In this document: positions 17,144-25,447 of the stretch, one piece after another
Layout: each line of letters begins with the position of its first letter
Numbering within the stretch: the first letter of the stretch is position 1
Assembly (NCBI GenBank): GCA_021787395.1
Contig: JAJYLZ010000002.1
Span: 95,842-159,841 of the forward strand
Length of the DNA: 64,000 bases
Reading direction: 5' to 3'
DNA from: Chloroflexota bacterium
GTDB lineage: Bacteria > Chloroflexota > Limnocylindria > Limnocylindrales > CSP1-4
The notes under the pieces: generated by a model
Database searches by the model: none
The model's input: only the letters and a program-made list of their open reading frames with translations
Told to the model about the DNA's origin: nothing
Position numbers and translations under genes: made by a program

Positions 17144-17814
17144 GCCGGCTTCGCAGCCTCGCGGTAGGTGAGCAGCCCAACGCCCACGAACAGGAGCGCT
17201 TCCGCACCGCTGACGCTGGCCCACAGGACAAGCGGACCGCTGCCCGCGAGCACAGCGCTCGCCGCCTGCACGCCCGACAGCAGGGTCGGCACAAGAAGTG
17301 GCAGCAGCAGCGTCGGCGCGAGCACCGTCCGCTGTGGCGTCGTGCCAACGAGCGTCATCACAAGCGCTGCGACCGAAGCCGCCGAGAGACTCGACAAGAG
17401 GGCGACCGGCACCAGCACCACAGTCGCCGCGGTGAGCTCGACGTCCAGGAGCAGCGACGCCGAGACCCACAGCCCGAGCTCGAGGACGAAGAGGCTTGCT
17501 GTCAGGCTGATCACCCGCCCGAGGAGGATCGCCCGCGGGTCATCCAAAACGAGCCACAGGGCGACGAACGCGTCATCGGCCCGGTCGACGGCGTCGAGCC
17601 GGTCGGCAAGCGTGATGGTGGCGAAGGCGAGCACCACGCCCACCAGCGCCGGGGCAAGCGAGCGGAGGCGCTCGACGTCGGGTCCGATGGAGAGCGCCAC
17701 CACGAACAAGGCCGTCGCCCCGAGCGCAATCGCGCTCGGGAGCGCATCTCGTGCGCGGATCTCGGTGACGATGTCCTTGCGCGCCAGCTCAAGAGCCTCC
17801 CGAACCATGCTCAT
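17140..17814 (-). CDS. ccmB: CcmB heme ABC exporter permease
   Basis: 224 residues from ATG 17814, which overlaps the ccmA stop as ATGA; a GTG three codons earlier (17823) is possible. Six hydrophobic helices with the CcmB features ARKDIVTEIR at the start and LLLPLLVPTLL near residue 170. It works with CcmA to release holo-CcmE. Confidence 0.92.
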   Translation of the reverse strand: MSMVREALELARKDIVTEIRARDALPSAIALGATALFVVALSIGPDVERLRSLAPALVGVVLAFATITLADRLDAVDRADDAFVALWLVLDDPRAILLGRVISLTASLFVLELGLWVSASLLLDVELTAATVVLVPVALLSSLSAASVAALVMTLVGTTPQRTVLAPTLLLPLLVPTLLSGVQAASAVLAGSGPLVLWASVSGAEALLFVGVGLLTYREAAKPA

Positions 17815-18500
17815 GCGCTGCACCGACCGGAGGCGGGGGTGCTATCGACTGCCGACACGAGCCGGCCACCGGACAGCCGATGCAGCCGGGCGCACACAGG
17901 GAGCAGCGTCGCCGCGTCATGGCCGGCAACGATCAGCGATCCGCCTGACGCATGCCAAGAGCGCATGGCGTCCGCCATCGCTTCGGCATGGCGCGCGTCG
18001 ACCGAACTGAACGGCTCGTCAGCGATCAGCAGATCGGGATCCGAGACGAGGGCCCGGGCCAGGCCTGCGCGCCGACGTGTCCCGGCGGATAGCGTAGAGA
18101 CGCGGAGGTCCGCAACCTCGTGGAGGTCGAGCTGGGCGAGCACCTCATCTCGCCAGCCCGCCCTGGAGTGGGAGGCGAGGGCGACCAGCCGCAGGTTCTC
18201 GCGAAGGCTGAGATCCCCGTACAACCCTGTCCGGTGCCCGAGGAGGGCGATCCTCGGGTGGGCCCGCGGTGACTCGTCGGCCACCCTCCGCAGGCCAGCG
18301 TCGAGGTCGAGGACGCCGGCGACCACCCGGAGCAGCGTCGTCTTCCCGGAGCCGTTGCCCCCGACGATCCCTACGGCATCGCCGCGGAAGACCCAAAGGT
18401 CCACACGCCAGATGGCAACCGTAGGGCCGTACAACTTGGTCGCGCCCGACAAGTCGACGAGCGGCTGTCCAGGACACGATGGGTCTGGGGACGTGACCAT
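17811..18500 (-). CDS. ccmA: CcmA ABC transporter ATPase
   Basis: 229 residues with Walker A GGNGSGKTT near residue 48, an ABC signature variant LSAGTRRR, Walker B LLIADEP and H-loop AGHD. ATP hydrolysis drives release of heme-loaded CcmE. First gene of the operon ccmA-B-C-D-E-F-G-H(I), which runs without gaps to 12348. Divergent from the BlaI-like gene; the 121-bp gap holds the promoter signals of both. Confidence 0.94.
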   Translation of the reverse strand: MVTSPDPSCPGQPLVDLSGATKLYGPTVAIWRVDLWVFRGDAVGIVGGNGSGKTTLLRVVAGVLDLDAGLRRVADESPRAHPRIALLGHRTGLYGDLSLRENLRLVALASHSRAGWRDEVLAQLDLHEVADLRVSTLSAGTRRRAGLARALVSDPDLLIADEPFSSVDARHAEAMADAMRSWHASGGSLIVAGHDAATLLPVCARLHRLSGGRLVSAVDSTPASGRCSA

Positions 18501-18507
18501 TGGTACC

Positions 18508-18540
18508 TTGACTGGCGAATTACGACACCCCAGTAGTATA
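18508..18540 (+). promoter_or_regulatory. Divergent ccmA/blaI-like promoter with possible BlaI operator
   Basis: TTGACT at 18508 and TAGTAT at 18534 could form a weak plus promoter, though the 20-nt spacer is long. Between and over them lie half-sites TACGAC (18521-18526) and GTAGTA (18533-18538) in inverted orientation, resembling a BlaI/MecI dyad. A second possible start signal is TATGGT near 18610, directly before the ATG. Confidence 0.35.
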
Positions 18541-18621
18541 TGGGCTCGATGGCGCGGCCGCGTCCCGGCGGAGGTCGGCCTCGACCGCGGGCAAGGGCAA
18601 ATGCCGTGCTATGGTCGCGCG

Positions 18622-19035
18622 ATGCAGCAGGATGAGGAGCACCTCGGCCAGCCCGGTGTCGAGGCCATGCTCGGGCCACTGGGAACTTCGGTCATGCGAG
18701 TCCTGTGGGCGCAGGGTCCGTCCACCGTCGCCGAGGTGGCAGGCGCCCTGAACCGTCAGCAGTCGCACCAGCTTGCCTACACCACCGTGATGACGATACT
18801 GTCGCGCCTCCACGAACGGGGCTTGCTCAAGCGCAGCCGGATCGGGCGGGGCTTTCGATACTGGCCGGTCGCGGACGAGGCTTCGTCGGTTGACGCCCTT
18901 GCGGGGCGGGCAGTGGACGCCGTGCTCACGCGCTACGGTGCCGCAGCCCTACGCCAGTTCGGCGAACGGCTGAGCACGCTCGATCCCGAGCTCCGCGCCG
19001 AACTCCTGCGTCTCGCGCAGTGCGAGGACTCGTGA
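18622..19035 (+). CDS. BlaI/MecI/CopY-family transcriptional regulator
   Basis: 137 residues from ATG 18622. A winged-helix domain (about 15-85; VMRVLWAQGPSTVAEVAGAL, YTTVMTILSRLHERGLL) is followed by a dimerisation helix pair. BlaI-type repressors bind TACA/TGTA dyads and are released when a partner M56 protease cleaves them; the M56 gene follows with a 4-nt overlap. An upstream ATG at 18601 is in frame but weakly placed. The 18610 TATGGT element would give a near-leaderless message. Confidence 0.9.
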   Translation: MQQDEEHLGQPGVEAMLGPLGTSVMRVLWAQGPSTVAEVAGALNRQQSHQLAYTTVMTILSRLHERGLLKRSRIGRGFRYWPVADEASSVDALAGRAVDAVLTRYGAAALRQFGERLSTLDPELRAELLRLAQCEDS

Positions 19036-19772
19036 GGCCTCGTCCGCACAGTCTCGTCACCCTGCTGCCGGTTCTGGGCGTGGCGGTGTGGGCCATGTGC
19101 GCGTTCGTCCTCCCCGATGCCTCAGGCGACCCCGTCCGGGCGCTCGAGCTTGGCGGCGGGCTGCTGCTTGGTGTCTGGGTATTCGTAGCCACAGGGATTC
19201 TCCTGAGGGATGCTCGGGCTGGCCGGGCACTCGACAGACGCGCGATCTCAAGCGACCTTGGTGGCGTGCTGGTACGCGTCCTGCCCGCCGGGGGGAGCCA
19301 CGCGTTCGTCCTTGGCGCGCTCCGGCCGCGCATCTACGTGGGCGATGCCCTCCTCACGCATCTCGACGGCGACGAGGTCCGGGCAGTCATACGCCACGAG
19401 GACCACCATCGGAGGACGCGGGCGCCCCTGCGGGCAGCCGCCCTGCAGGCTTGGGGCGTGATCCTCGGGCCGGTTGGCCCCGCACGCAACGCGGTGGCGG
19501 ATCGGCTCGCGGCGCTGGAGATCGAGGCAGACCGCGCGGCCCTCGCAGCCGGGTCAAGCGCGTCGACGCTCGCGCGTGCCCTTCTCAAGGCGGATCGCCT
19601 CGGTGTCGGAGGGACCTCTTTCGCCAGCGTCGCGGATCAGCGGATCACGTGGCTGGTCGGCCGCGACCGGTCGGGGGCGGACGCCTGGCGCCCAGCCCTG
19701 CCCTATGAGTGGCTGCCCGCTGCTGCGTTCCTTCTGTTCGTCGTCGCCTGCCACGCGGGACCGCTGTTCTGA
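19032..19772 (+). CDS. M56-family (BlaR1-like) membrane metalloprotease
   Basis: 246 residues starting GTG 19032, overlapping the BlaI-like stop. Membrane helices near 10-28 and 40-57, then the zinc motif HEDHH near residue 124 with downstream Glu in EIEADRAALA; a final helix ends the protein. M56 proteins sense a signal and inactivate the paired BlaI repressor. No penicillin-binding sensor domain is present, so the signal is not obviously a beta-lactam. Probable targets are its own operon and possibly the ccm operon and the permease at 1-1755. Confidence 0.85.
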   Translation: MRPRPHSLVTLLPVLGVAVWAMCAFVLPDASGDPVRALELGGGLLLGVWVFVATGILLRDARAGRALDRRAISSDLGGVLVRVLPAGGSHAFVLGALRPRIYVGDALLTHLDGDEVRAVIRHEDHHRRTRAPLRAAALQAWGVILGPVGPARNAVADRLAALEIEADRAALAAGSSASTLARALLKADRLGVGGTSFASVADQRITWLVGRDRSGADAWRPALPYEWLPAAAFLLFVVACHAGPLF

Positions 19773-19849
19773 GGTTGCTGCCGGGCGGGCTCAGACGGCC
19801 GGTCGTCGCCTAGAGGTGGCCTGAGTAGCAAGATGACGCGTGCTTGCTG

Positions 19850-19875
19850 CTCATCGTACGCTCAGGTGGCGTTCA
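19850..19875 (+). promoter_or_regulatory. Family A repeats before YHS-nuo operon
   Basis: CTCA 19850, CTCA 19861 and TTCA 19872, perfect 11-bp steps, followed by CCTAAC at 19885 as a candidate -10. The YHS gene starts at 19937. Confidence 0.7.
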
Positions 19876-19936
19876 GGCACGGTGCCTAACGTCGACTCCA
19901 GCCCGGGCGCGTGCCCGAGCGCCACCGGAGACAGCG

Positions 19937-20095
19937 ATGCCTGAGAACGACCAGCCCGTGACCGACCCCGTCTGCGGGATGAAGATCCGCCCGTCTGAGG
20001 CGGTCGCAACCATCGAGCACAACGGCACCACGTACTACTTCTGCAGCCAGGACTGCGCCGACAGCTTCCGCGAGTCGCCGGAAGACTACGTCTAG
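19937..20095 (+). CDS. YHS-domain metal-binding protein
   Basis: 52 residues from ATG 19937 with GGAG 7 nt upstream. The whole protein is one YHS domain: TDPVCGMKI, then YYFCSQDCADSF. The three cysteines and Met are those used for Cu or other soft-metal binding. Such domains act as copper chaperones or sensors and are often fused to P-type ATPases. It lies 3 nt before nuoA, so it is part of the complex I-like operon, an unusual link. Two more YHS proteins are at 32242 and 52283. Confidence 0.88.
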   Translation: MPENDQPVTDPVCGMKIRPSEAVATIEHNGTTYYFCSQDCADSFRESPEDYV

Positions 20096-20098
20096 GCC

Positions 20099-20455
20099 AT
20101 GACGGATCTGGGCCCGCTCGCGGTCGCCTTCTCGGTGATGGTGGCCGCCCTGCTCGCCGTGCTCGCCTCGTGGCTGCGCACGGCGCGCAACGCTCGCGCG
20201 ACGGCGCCCGAGCGGGTCCCGTTCACCGGTGGCCGCGCGCCGTCGGTCCACGCGTGGAGCCGTTACCACGCCCGCTACTACCCCATGGCGCTCCTCTTCC
20301 TCGCCTTCGACATGGAGATGGTCTTCATGTACCCGTGGGCCGTCGTGTTCGTCACCGAAGGCATCGTGGCCATGGTCGAGATGGGCATGTTCATCGCGAT
20401 CCTGCTCCTGGGCGTCCTCTACGCATGGCGCGAGCGCGCCTTCGAGTGGACATGA
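20099..20455 (+). CDS. nuoA: NuoA-like subunit
   Basis: 118 residues with three membrane helices. The conserved inter-helix motif FLAFDMEMVFMYPWA keeps the acidic residues of NuoA near the quinone cavity. First nuo gene of the cluster; overlaps the next gene by 4 nt. Confidence 0.93.
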   Translation: MTDLGPLAVAFSVMVAALLAVLASWLRTARNARATAPERVPFTGGRAPSVHAWSRYHARYYPMALLFLAFDMEMVFMYPWAVVFVTEGIVAMVEMGMFIAILLLGVLYAWRERAFEWT

Positions 20456-21738
20456 CCTCGGTCTTCCGCCGGATGGCCGCAGCCGCCGATGCCCCCGTCT
20501 TCGCGCTGGCGGGGGCAGGGATGCGCTGGGCGGTGCAGGACCTGCGGCTCGCCGACGGCGTCACGCTCGTCGACTCGCCCCGGTCGGCGTCCATCCTCCT
20601 AGTCGCGGGTGAGCTCGACCCGCGTCTGGGCGAAGCGGCGGCTCGGGTCCACGACTCGCTGCCCCACCCGAGGGCGACGGTCGTCTGGGCCTCGGGGCCC
20701 GACGGCCTGGCCGGCGCGGACGCGGAGCGGATCGGCCACGACGCCGACCCGGTCGCCGCGGCGCGCGCTGTCTTCCGCGACCTCGTCCTTGGCCGGAGGC
20801 AATCCGAGCCGGATCTGCTGCCGGATATGGACCCCGCCCCCTGGCGCGGCGTGGGGCCGTACGGACAGGGCGGCAGCGGCATGACCGGGGGCACTCCGTA
20901 CGGGCGGCCGATGGCGGAGCTTGGGCCCGACCGCGACGGCCTGCGACTCGACGTGCTGCCGACCCGGCTCGGGCCGTTCTTCGCGCCGCTCCCCGCCGGG
21001 CTCGAGCTTGACCTGCGGGTCGCTGGCGACGTCGTCGTTGAGGCGCGGGTCACGGGGTCCGAAGTGGGTACCTCGGAGGCCGCCGGGCGGTCGACGTTCG
21101 TGCGAGCGCTCACGCAGCCGCAATCGATCGCCGACCTTGAACTCTCGCGTGCCAGGGCGCACCTCCGGTGGGCCGCCGAGGCACTCCGCCTCCAGGGCCT
21201 GCGCGCCATCTCGCTGCGTGCGCTAGAGCTCGCCCGCACGGTCGCCCCCGGCGACTCGGCGGCCGTCGGCCGCCTTGCGACGGCGGTCCAGAGGACCGGC
21301 GTCTACCGCTGGTCCCTGCCGAACGTCGACGATCGCCGCCGCTCCCTGCTGGCGGACGCCCGGCTGGGCCCGGTGTCGCGCGCCTGCGGCCGTGCCGAGG
21401 ACGAGCGGCTCGCCGACCCCGCGTACATCGCGCTCGGCTTCGCGCCGATCGCGGATGTGGGAGATGGCGTCGCCGCGGTCTGGCGAGCGCGATTCGGCGA
21501 AGCGTCGCAGAGCCTCGACCTTGCATCTCGCGCGGGCAGCGCTGTGACGACGGTCACAGGGACGACCGAGAGCCCCCGAGGGCGGATCGCCTTGGGCGAC
21601 GCGCCGACGGCGCGCGCCCTCGAGCTCGTCCCGGCCCTCGTGGAGGGCCTCGAGTGGGGGGACGCGCTTGCGACGATCGCGGCGCTCGACCTCGACCTCG
21701 ACGAGCTGGCGGCGCTGGCCGGCGTGACAGCGGCGTGA
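20452..21738 (+). CDS. Degenerate NuoB-NuoD-like fusion lacking Fe-S and quinone-site residues
   Basis: 428 residues. Residues about 20-110 (AGMRWAVQDLRL, VDSPRSASILLVAGELDP, ATVVWASGP) follow the NuoB order but all cluster N2 cysteines are absent; only one Cys occurs in the chain. From about 140, GGTPYGRPMAELGPDRDG leads to a region like the NuoD N-terminus (LPTRLGPFFAPLPAGLELDL), where the quinone-site GPHHP motif has become GPFFA. The remaining helices correspond loosely to NuoD. It probably forms a structural cap on the membrane arm that cannot carry out the normal NADH to quinone electron transfer. Assignment rests on motif order and gene position, not on a search. Confidence 0.65.
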   Translation: MTSVFRRMAAAADAPVFALAGAGMRWAVQDLRLADGVTLVDSPRSASILLVAGELDPRLGEAAARVHDSLPHPRATVVWASGPDGLAGADAERIGHDADPVAAARAVFRDLVLGRRQSEPDLLPDMDPAPWRGVGPYGQGGSGMTGGTPYGRPMAELGPDRDGLRLDVLPTRLGPFFAPLPAGLELDLRVAGDVVVEARVTGSEVGTSEAAGRSTFVRALTQPQSIADLELSRARAHLRWAAEALRLQGLRAISLRALELARTVAPGDSAAVGRLATAVQRTGVYRWSLPNVDDRRRSLLADARLGPVSRACGRAEDERLADPAYIALGFAPIADVGDGVAAVWRARFGEASQSLDLASRAGSAVTTVTGTTESPRGRIALGDAPTARALELVPALVEGLEWGDALATIAALDLDLDELAALAGVTAA

Positions 21739-22667
21739 GCCCGCTGCTCGACGTGATCGCGGCCGCGGCGGCGGTGGCCGGCCTGCTCGCGGTTGGTGCG
21801 CTCGCGCTCGCGATCGGCGACGGGGTGGCGGGGGCCGCAGTCGCCGGACGCCCGATCCGGGTGCTCCCGCTCATCGCGGCGCCATTCGCCCGGGCCGCGC
21901 TCGCGGCGCGCACCGGCTCGACTACGACCGAGCGCCCGGATGGGGCTGGGCGGGCCGTGGCGCCCGCACTTCTCGCGGGCCTGGCCGCGCTCGCGATGGT
22001 GCTGCTGCCGCTCGCGCCGGGCGTCGCCCTCGCCGATCCGGATACGGGCTTCGTCGTGTACTCGGCCGCGGTGGCGTTCGTGATGATCGCGGTGTTCCTC
22101 CACGGCTGGTCGCCCAACTCCACCCTGCCGCTCCACGGGGCCTACCGGTTCGGGGCCGTGGCGCTGTCGTTCCAGATCCCGTTCCTCCTCGCGATGCTCG
22201 CGACGGCCCTCCCGGCCCAGTCCCTGTCCATCGTCCGGATCGTCGAGGCGCAGGCCAGCCTGTGGAACGTGGTCCGCGAGCCGCTCGGCCTGCCGATCTA
22301 CCTCGTGGTGGGGCTCGCCGTGGGGTTCTGGGGCCCGCTCAACCTCCCCGACGGGGATGACCTTGCCGGAGGCACCTCCGCGGAGGACGCGGGTCTGGCG
22401 CGATGGCTCTGGCAGGTCGCGCGGCTCTCGATGCTCGTGGCCGTCGCCGCCCTCGGCGCCGCAGCCTTCCTCGGCGGCTACTTTGGGCCGATCCTCCCCG
22501 GCCCGGTGTGGGTCGCGGTGAAGACGGGGCTGCTGCTGGCCGCCATGGCCGCGGCCCAGCACCTGCTGGCCCGGGTGCGGATCGAGCGGTTCGTCGGCGT
22601 CGCGTGGGTGCTGCTGGTCCCCCTCGCGCTGCTCAACGTGTTCGTGTCGGGGGCGTTTCTCCTGTGA
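21735..22667 (+). CDS. nuoH: NuoH-like subunit, divergent
   Basis: 310 residues from GTG 21735 (GTGA overlap). About eight helices. The segment GWSPNSTLPLHGAYRFGAVALSFQIPF aligns with the NuoH quinone-channel segment, but the conserved Glu of the SYEIP motif is Gln here. The later DLAGGTSAEDAGL resembles the conserved loop of NuoH but with changed acidic positions. The protein therefore keeps the fold with an altered proton/quinone interface. Confidence 0.82.
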   Translation: MSPLLDVIAAAAAVAGLLAVGALALAIGDGVAGAAVAGRPIRVLPLIAAPFARAALAARTGSTTTERPDGAGRAVAPALLAGLAALAMVLLPLAPGVALADPDTGFVVYSAAVAFVMIAVFLHGWSPNSTLPLHGAYRFGAVALSFQIPFLLAMLATALPAQSLSIVRIVEAQASLWNVVREPLGLPIYLVVGLAVGFWGPLNLPDGDDLAGGTSAEDAGLARWLWQVARLSMLVAVAALGAAAFLGGYFGPILPGPVWVAVKTGLLLAAMAAAQHLLARVRIERFVGVAWVLLVPLALLNVFVSGAFLL

Positions 22668-23230
22668 CCGGAGCGCTGATCGACCTCAGCTTCGCCGCCT
22701 TCTCGCTCGTCGCGATCGTGGCGGGCGTCAGGGTGTTCCGGACGGACTCGATGGTCCGCGCCGCGTTCTACCTGCTGGCGTCCTTCGCGGCCGCGGGCGG
22801 GATCATAGTGCTCCTCGGGGCGGAGTTCCTGGGCATGGTGCTCATCCTGATGATGGCCGGCGAGATGCTCGTGATGGCCATCGTGATGGTCATGTACATG
22901 ATGAACCCGGCCGGGCTCAACCCGATGGTGATGGTCCACCAGCCGCGCACGGCCGTCGTCGCCGGGGTCGTCGCCTTCCTCGCCATCGCCGGCGTCGGGC
23001 TGTCGGGCGAGGTGCCATCTCGCCCAGCGCCGAACCCAGCCGCCGCGACCGCCGACCTAGGGCGCGAGCTCCTCGGCAACTCGATGCTGGTGTTCCAGAC
23101 GGCGGGCGTCACGCTCCTGGCCACGATGGTCGGGGCGATCGCGGTGGCGGCGCCCCGCGGCCGGTACGGCGACGCCGCGGAGGGCTCCGAGGAGCCCGGC
23201 CTTCAGCCGGACGAAGAGGCGTCAGCGTGA
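22664..23230 (+). CDS. nuoJ: NuoJ-like subunit
   Basis: 188 residues from GTG 22664 (GTGA overlap with nuoH). Five membrane helices; the pi-bulge helix region GAEFLGMVLILMMAGEMLVM resembles NuoJ TM3. The cytoplasmic tail is acidic. Overlaps nuoK by 4 nt. Confidence 0.88.
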   Translation: MTGALIDLSFAAFSLVAIVAGVRVFRTDSMVRAAFYLLASFAAAGGIIVLLGAEFLGMVLILMMAGEMLVMAIVMVMYMMNPAGLNPMVMVHQPRTAVVAGVVAFLAIAGVGLSGEVPSRPAPNPAAATADLGRELLGNSMLVFQTAGVTLLATMVGAIAVAAPRGRYGDAAEGSEEPGLQPDEEASA

Positions 23231-23532
23231 CCACCGAGGCCGTCCTCGTCGTCGGAGCCGCGCTGTTCGGCATCGGCGTCTTCGGGGCGCTGAGCCAGCA
23301 GTCCTTCGTGATGCTGATGATGGGCATCGAGCTGATGATCAACGGGTCCCTGCTCGTCCTCGTCGCCATGTGGGCGCGGGCTGCGAGCGGGAGCCCCGAC
23401 GGGCAGATGCTGGCCATCGTGTTCATGACCGTGATGGCGGTCGAGATGTCCCTCGGCTTCGCCCTCATCACCGGCGTTTACCGGGTCAGGCGCGCGGACA
23501 TCACCGAGAAGCTGCGGAAGCTGAAGGGATGA
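23227..23532 (+). CDS. nuoK: NuoK-like subunit
   Basis: 101 residues, three helices. Both membrane glutamates of NuoK are kept: MGIELMIN in TM2 and MAVEMSLGFAL in TM3. These form part of the proton pathway, so pumping chemistry is preserved here. GTG start overlaps nuoJ; the stop overlaps nuoL. Confidence 0.92.
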   Translation: MTTEAVLVVGAALFGIGVFGALSQQSFVMLMMGIELMINGSLLVLVAMWARAASGSPDGQMLAIVFMTVMAVEMSLGFALITGVYRVRRADITEKLRKLKG

Positions 23533-25427
23533 CCGCGCTCGCCCAGCCGCTCGTCGCGCTGCTCCTCGCCGCGGTGCTGGCTCGCCTCGGCTCGCGTCCC
23601 CGCGCGCTCGGGCCGGTGGCCGTCGTCGGCATGATCCTCGTCGCACTCCTCGGCGTCGCCTCCGCGCTGGCGGAGCCGTCGTTGCGCATCGCGTGGGGAC
23701 CGGCGTTCGGGCTCACGCTCGCGGTCGCGGGTTTCGGGCGCGTGATGGTCGTGCTCGTGCCGGCCATCGCCGCGCCCGTGATCGCGTACGCCGCCGCATC
23801 CGGGGAAGTCGAGCCGACGCGGCTGCTCTCGCTGCTCGCCGCCTTCGTCGCCGCGATGCTGCTCCTGGTGTCGGCCGGGGACTTCATCTCGCTGCTCATC
23901 GGCTGGGAGCTCGTCGGGGCCACGTCCTGGGCGCTGATCGGGCACGGCTGGCGCGACCGCACGAACGTGGACAGCGCCACGCAGGCGTTCCTCACCACGC
24001 GCCTCGGAGACCTCGGGCTGTATGTCGCGGCGGGCGCGACCTTCGCGGCGACCGGTGCGTTCGCATTCGACGGCGTGGCGGCCGCCGCGTCGCCGTGGAG
24101 GGAGATGATCGCGGCCGGCGTGCTCCTCGCCGCTACCGCCAAGTCGGCGCAGGTCCCCTTCAGCCCGTGGCTGTTCGCCGCCATGGCGGGCCCGACGCCG
24201 GTGTCCGCCCTGCTGCACAGCGCGACGCTCGTGTCGGCCGGGGCGTACCTGCTGATCCGGCTGGCGCCGTCGCTCGCCGCCGTGCCCTGGTTCCTGCCGG
24301 CGATCCTGGCCATCGGCCTGACGACGGCGCTGGGGGGCGGAGTCGTCGCCGCGGTCCACCAGCACGGCAAGCGCGTCCTCGCCGCATCGACGTCGGCCCA
24401 GTACGGGCTCATGTTCATGGCGATCGGCGCCGGGTCGACGGCAGCGGCCGGCGCCCAGCTCGTCACCCACGCCGCGTTCAAGGCGCTGCTCTTCCTTCTC
24501 GCCGGCATCGCGATCCACGCCACGGGGACGCCGGATATCCGGCGGTGGCGCCTCGGCCGGGCACTGCCGGGTCCCGCGCTCGCTGCGGCTGTCGGCGCGC
24601 TCGCCCTCGCAGGCGTGCCCCCGCTCGGCGCCGCGTGGAGCAAGGAGGAGATCCTCTCGGCCGTCGCCGCAGCCGGTCCCCTACTCGAGGTGCTCGCCCT
24701 CGGCTCGGCCCTTCTCACCGCCGTCTATGCCGGCCGCTTCCTGCTCCTCGCCTATGGTCCTGGCCACCCTGGCGAGTTGGCGCGGCGGCCGGGGCGCGTC
24801 GAGGTTGCCGGTGTCGGCGCCCTCGCGGGGGCGAGCGTCGCCCTCGCGGCCCTCTGGTTGCCGCCCGCAAGGCCGATCGTGGAGGCCGCGACCGGAGGCG
24901 TCCTGATCGACGGCGCTCTGTGGGGCGTCGCGGCCGCGGTGATGATGCTCATCCTCGGGGCGGCGACCGTTGCCGCGCTCGAGCGCCGGGGCCTGCTCGC
25001 GGCATTCCGCGCGAGGCCGATGGTCGAGGACTGGCTCGGCCTGCCGGTGCTCGCGACCCGGCTCGTCGTTCGGCCGACGCTCGCCCTGTCCGGCGCCCTG
25101 GCGCGTGCCGACGATCGCGTCATCGACGCGGGCGTCCGGGCAGCCGTGCGGATCGCGCGGGCCGCCTCCGCGGTCACGGCCCTTCGCGTCGACGTGTCCG
25201 TCGACCGCCTCGTCATGGCGACCGCCGCGGGCGGCATGCTGGCGGGCCGGCTCTCCCGGCGCGCGGACGAGGCCGTTGTCGACGGCTCGGTCGAGGGCAC
25301 GGGGCGGGCGGTCGGCATGGCCGGCCACCAGAGCCGTCGGCTCCAGACCGGCCTCACGCACCACTACTACGTCATCGGCGCCGTCGGCGTGGCCGCAATT
25401 GCGGCCATCCTCGCCGCGGCCCGCTAA
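23529..25427 (+). CDS. nuoL: NuoL-like proton-channel subunit
   Basis: 632 residues from ATG 23529 (ATGA overlap). Antiporter-type core with the key charges retained: Glu in LLIGWELVGATSW, Lys in ATAKSAQVPFSPW, His in LLHSATLVSAG and Lys in HAAFKALLFLL. The C-terminal part from about 480 is long, with a soluble-looking amphipathic stretch and a last helix, matching the lateral helix and anchor of NuoL. The proton channel should work. Confidence 0.93.
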   Translation: MTALAQPLVALLLAAVLARLGSRPRALGPVAVVGMILVALLGVASALAEPSLRIAWGPAFGLTLAVAGFGRVMVVLVPAIAAPVIAYAAASGEVEPTRLLSLLAAFVAAMLLLVSAGDFISLLIGWELVGATSWALIGHGWRDRTNVDSATQAFLTTRLGDLGLYVAAGATFAATGAFAFDGVAAAASPWREMIAAGVLLAATAKSAQVPFSPWLFAAMAGPTPVSALLHSATLVSAGAYLLIRLAPSLAAVPWFLPAILAIGLTTALGGGVVAAVHQHGKRVLAASTSAQYGLMFMAIGAGSTAAAGAQLVTHAAFKALLFLLAGIAIHATGTPDIRRWRLGRALPGPALAAAVGALALAGVPPLGAAWSKEEILSAVAAAGPLLEVLALGSALLTAVYAGRFLLLAYGPGHPGELARRPGRVEVAGVGALAGASVALAALWLPPARPIVEAATGGVLIDGALWGVAAAVMMLILGAATVAALERRGLLAAFRARPMVEDWLGLPVLATRLVVRPTLALSGALARADDRVIDAGVRAAVRIARAASAVTALRVDVSVDRLVMATAAGGMLAGRLSRRADEAVVDGSVEGTGRAVGMAGHQSRRLQTGLTHHYYVIGAVGVAAIAAILAAAR

Positions 25428-25447
25428 ACCGCCTAGGAGTCCAGCCC

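Noticed and set aside
17116-19035. Plus-strand 639-codon frame through ccmB/ccmA
   Set aside because: The real gene is the last 138 codons (BlaI-like); the rest is antisense to ccmB and ccmA.
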